Source: Natronococcus sp. A-GB7 | GTDB lineage: Archaea; Halobacteriota; Halobacteria; Halobacteriales; Natrialbaceae | DNA length: 64,000 nucleotides | Assembly (NCBI RefSeq): GCF_029688865.1 | Contig: NZ_JARUKV010000001.1 | Span: 248,001 to 312,000 of the forward strand | Direction of reading: 5' to 3' | In this document: positions 63,768 through 64,000 of the stretch, piece by piece | Position numbering within the stretch: the first letter of the stretch is position 1 | Layout of the letters: each line of letters begins with the position of its first letter | Notes under the pieces: generated by a model | Databases searched by the model: none | What the model saw: the letters and a program-made list of their open reading frames with translations, nothing else | What the model was told of the DNA's origin: nothing | Translations under genes and position numbers: made by a program

Positions 63768-64000
63768 CGCCGATCACCCCGCGGCTCGAGCGGGAGGTCC
63801 GGGAAACGAGTCGTCGTCATGGTCGCTCGGTACGATTGAGTCTCTGATAACGCTTTCGGCAAAACCGGCAGACAGCGCGGGTGTGCGTGCGTTACGCGGG
63901 CGTTGCGCTCGCGCGTGCACGAGGTGTCAGCAGAGAACAAAGAGAGAGAGAGGGTCCGACGAGACAACAGCGGAGGAGCGACCGTCCTACGCCGGCACCG
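63768..64000. other. Upstream region of topA, to the window end
   Basis: No gene recognised. Contains the 20-codon ORF ending at the topA start, and a short GA-repeat (AGAGAGAGAG) near 63945-63955. The right edge of the window may cut a neighbouring gene. Confidence 0.35.

Noticed and set aside
63940-63956. GA dinucleotide run near the right edge
   Set aside because: Short microsatellite; no evidence of function or of phase variation.

Overview
The window is about two-thirds G+C, packed with acidic proteins, and uses archaeal promoters and leaderless starts. It carries an archaeal initiator tRNA, aIF2 alpha, ribosomal proteins L44e and S27e, Nop10, archaeosortase A, halorhodopsin, a Bat-type regulator and many Tat lipoproteins. 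All of this fits the chromosome of a halophilic archaeon (class Halobacteria). The halorhodopsin resembles those of the Natrialbales group, but that placement is inference. No rRNA, CRISPR array, prophage or complete insertion sequence is visible.

Layout. 1-6.4 kb: the 3' part of an acyl/acetyl-CoA synthetase, a 1030-residue flavin/Fe-S oxidoreductase and an orphan PhnD-like lipoprotein. 6.4-9.3 kb: a small membrane protein, a decayed tail of a copper amine oxidase, and an intact copper amine oxidase. 9.3-18.1 kb: a light-related block with halorhodopsin, lycopene cyclase and Brp/Blh beta-carotene dioxygenase as one minus-strand operon, an uncharacterised membrane protein just upstream, an APC-USP transporter, an SRPBCC protein beside the right end of an IS200/IS605-type element, and a large Bat regulator. 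18-26 kb: gatB, two metallo-beta-lactamase-fold hydrolases, an amidase, a short-chain dehydrogenase lacking the usual YxxxK, a 45-residue membrane protein and an FAD oxidoreductase. 26-31 kb: a metallophosphoesterase overlapping artA, a divergent HTH regulator and a flavin amine oxidase. 31-32 kb: a lower-GC patch with an NTF2-like gene and a dispersed-repeat-like structure. 32-35.3 kb: the translation cluster rpl44e-rps27e-aIF2alpha-nop10-PAC2 with ATGA overlaps, a divergent HAH_0734-family gene, GtrA and initiator tRNA-Met followed by large palindromes. 36.6-43.7 kb: a dipeptide/oligopeptide ABC transporter operon. 43.9-49.5 kb: hpt, coaBC, an IucA/IucC siderophore synthetase, a TrxR-like flavoprotein and a second SRPBCC protein beside a lone IS605-type hairpin. 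49.8-64 kb: a receiver protein, an FxLYD lipoprotein, an M42 peptidase, a thiolase/OB-fold pair, nadE, an alpha/beta hydrolase, MeaB with a B12-binding subunit, an HD protein, a LysE exporter, a zinc microprotein, a tandem thioredoxin-fold pair and topA.

How genes work together. Lycopene cyclase makes beta-carotene, Blh cleaves it to retinal, and retinal loads halorhodopsin; the nearby Bat protein is the likely regulator. The five Dpp genes form one import system. MeaB and the B12-binding protein serve methylmalonyl-CoA mutase. The thiolase and OB-fold pair act as one acyl-CoA unit.

The most unusual item is the substrate-binding protein of the Dpp operon. Its canonical C-terminal lobe sits directly after the lipobox and the canonical N-terminal part follows, so the protein reads as a circular permutation. 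Other points of interest are the amine-oxidase tail remnant, two orphan IS605-type right-end hairpins each beside an SRPBCC gene, the palindromes after the initiator tRNA, a Bat protein with a Glu-substituted receiver and a Cys-less LOV-like PAS domain, and a CxxS/CxxC thioredoxin-fold pair.
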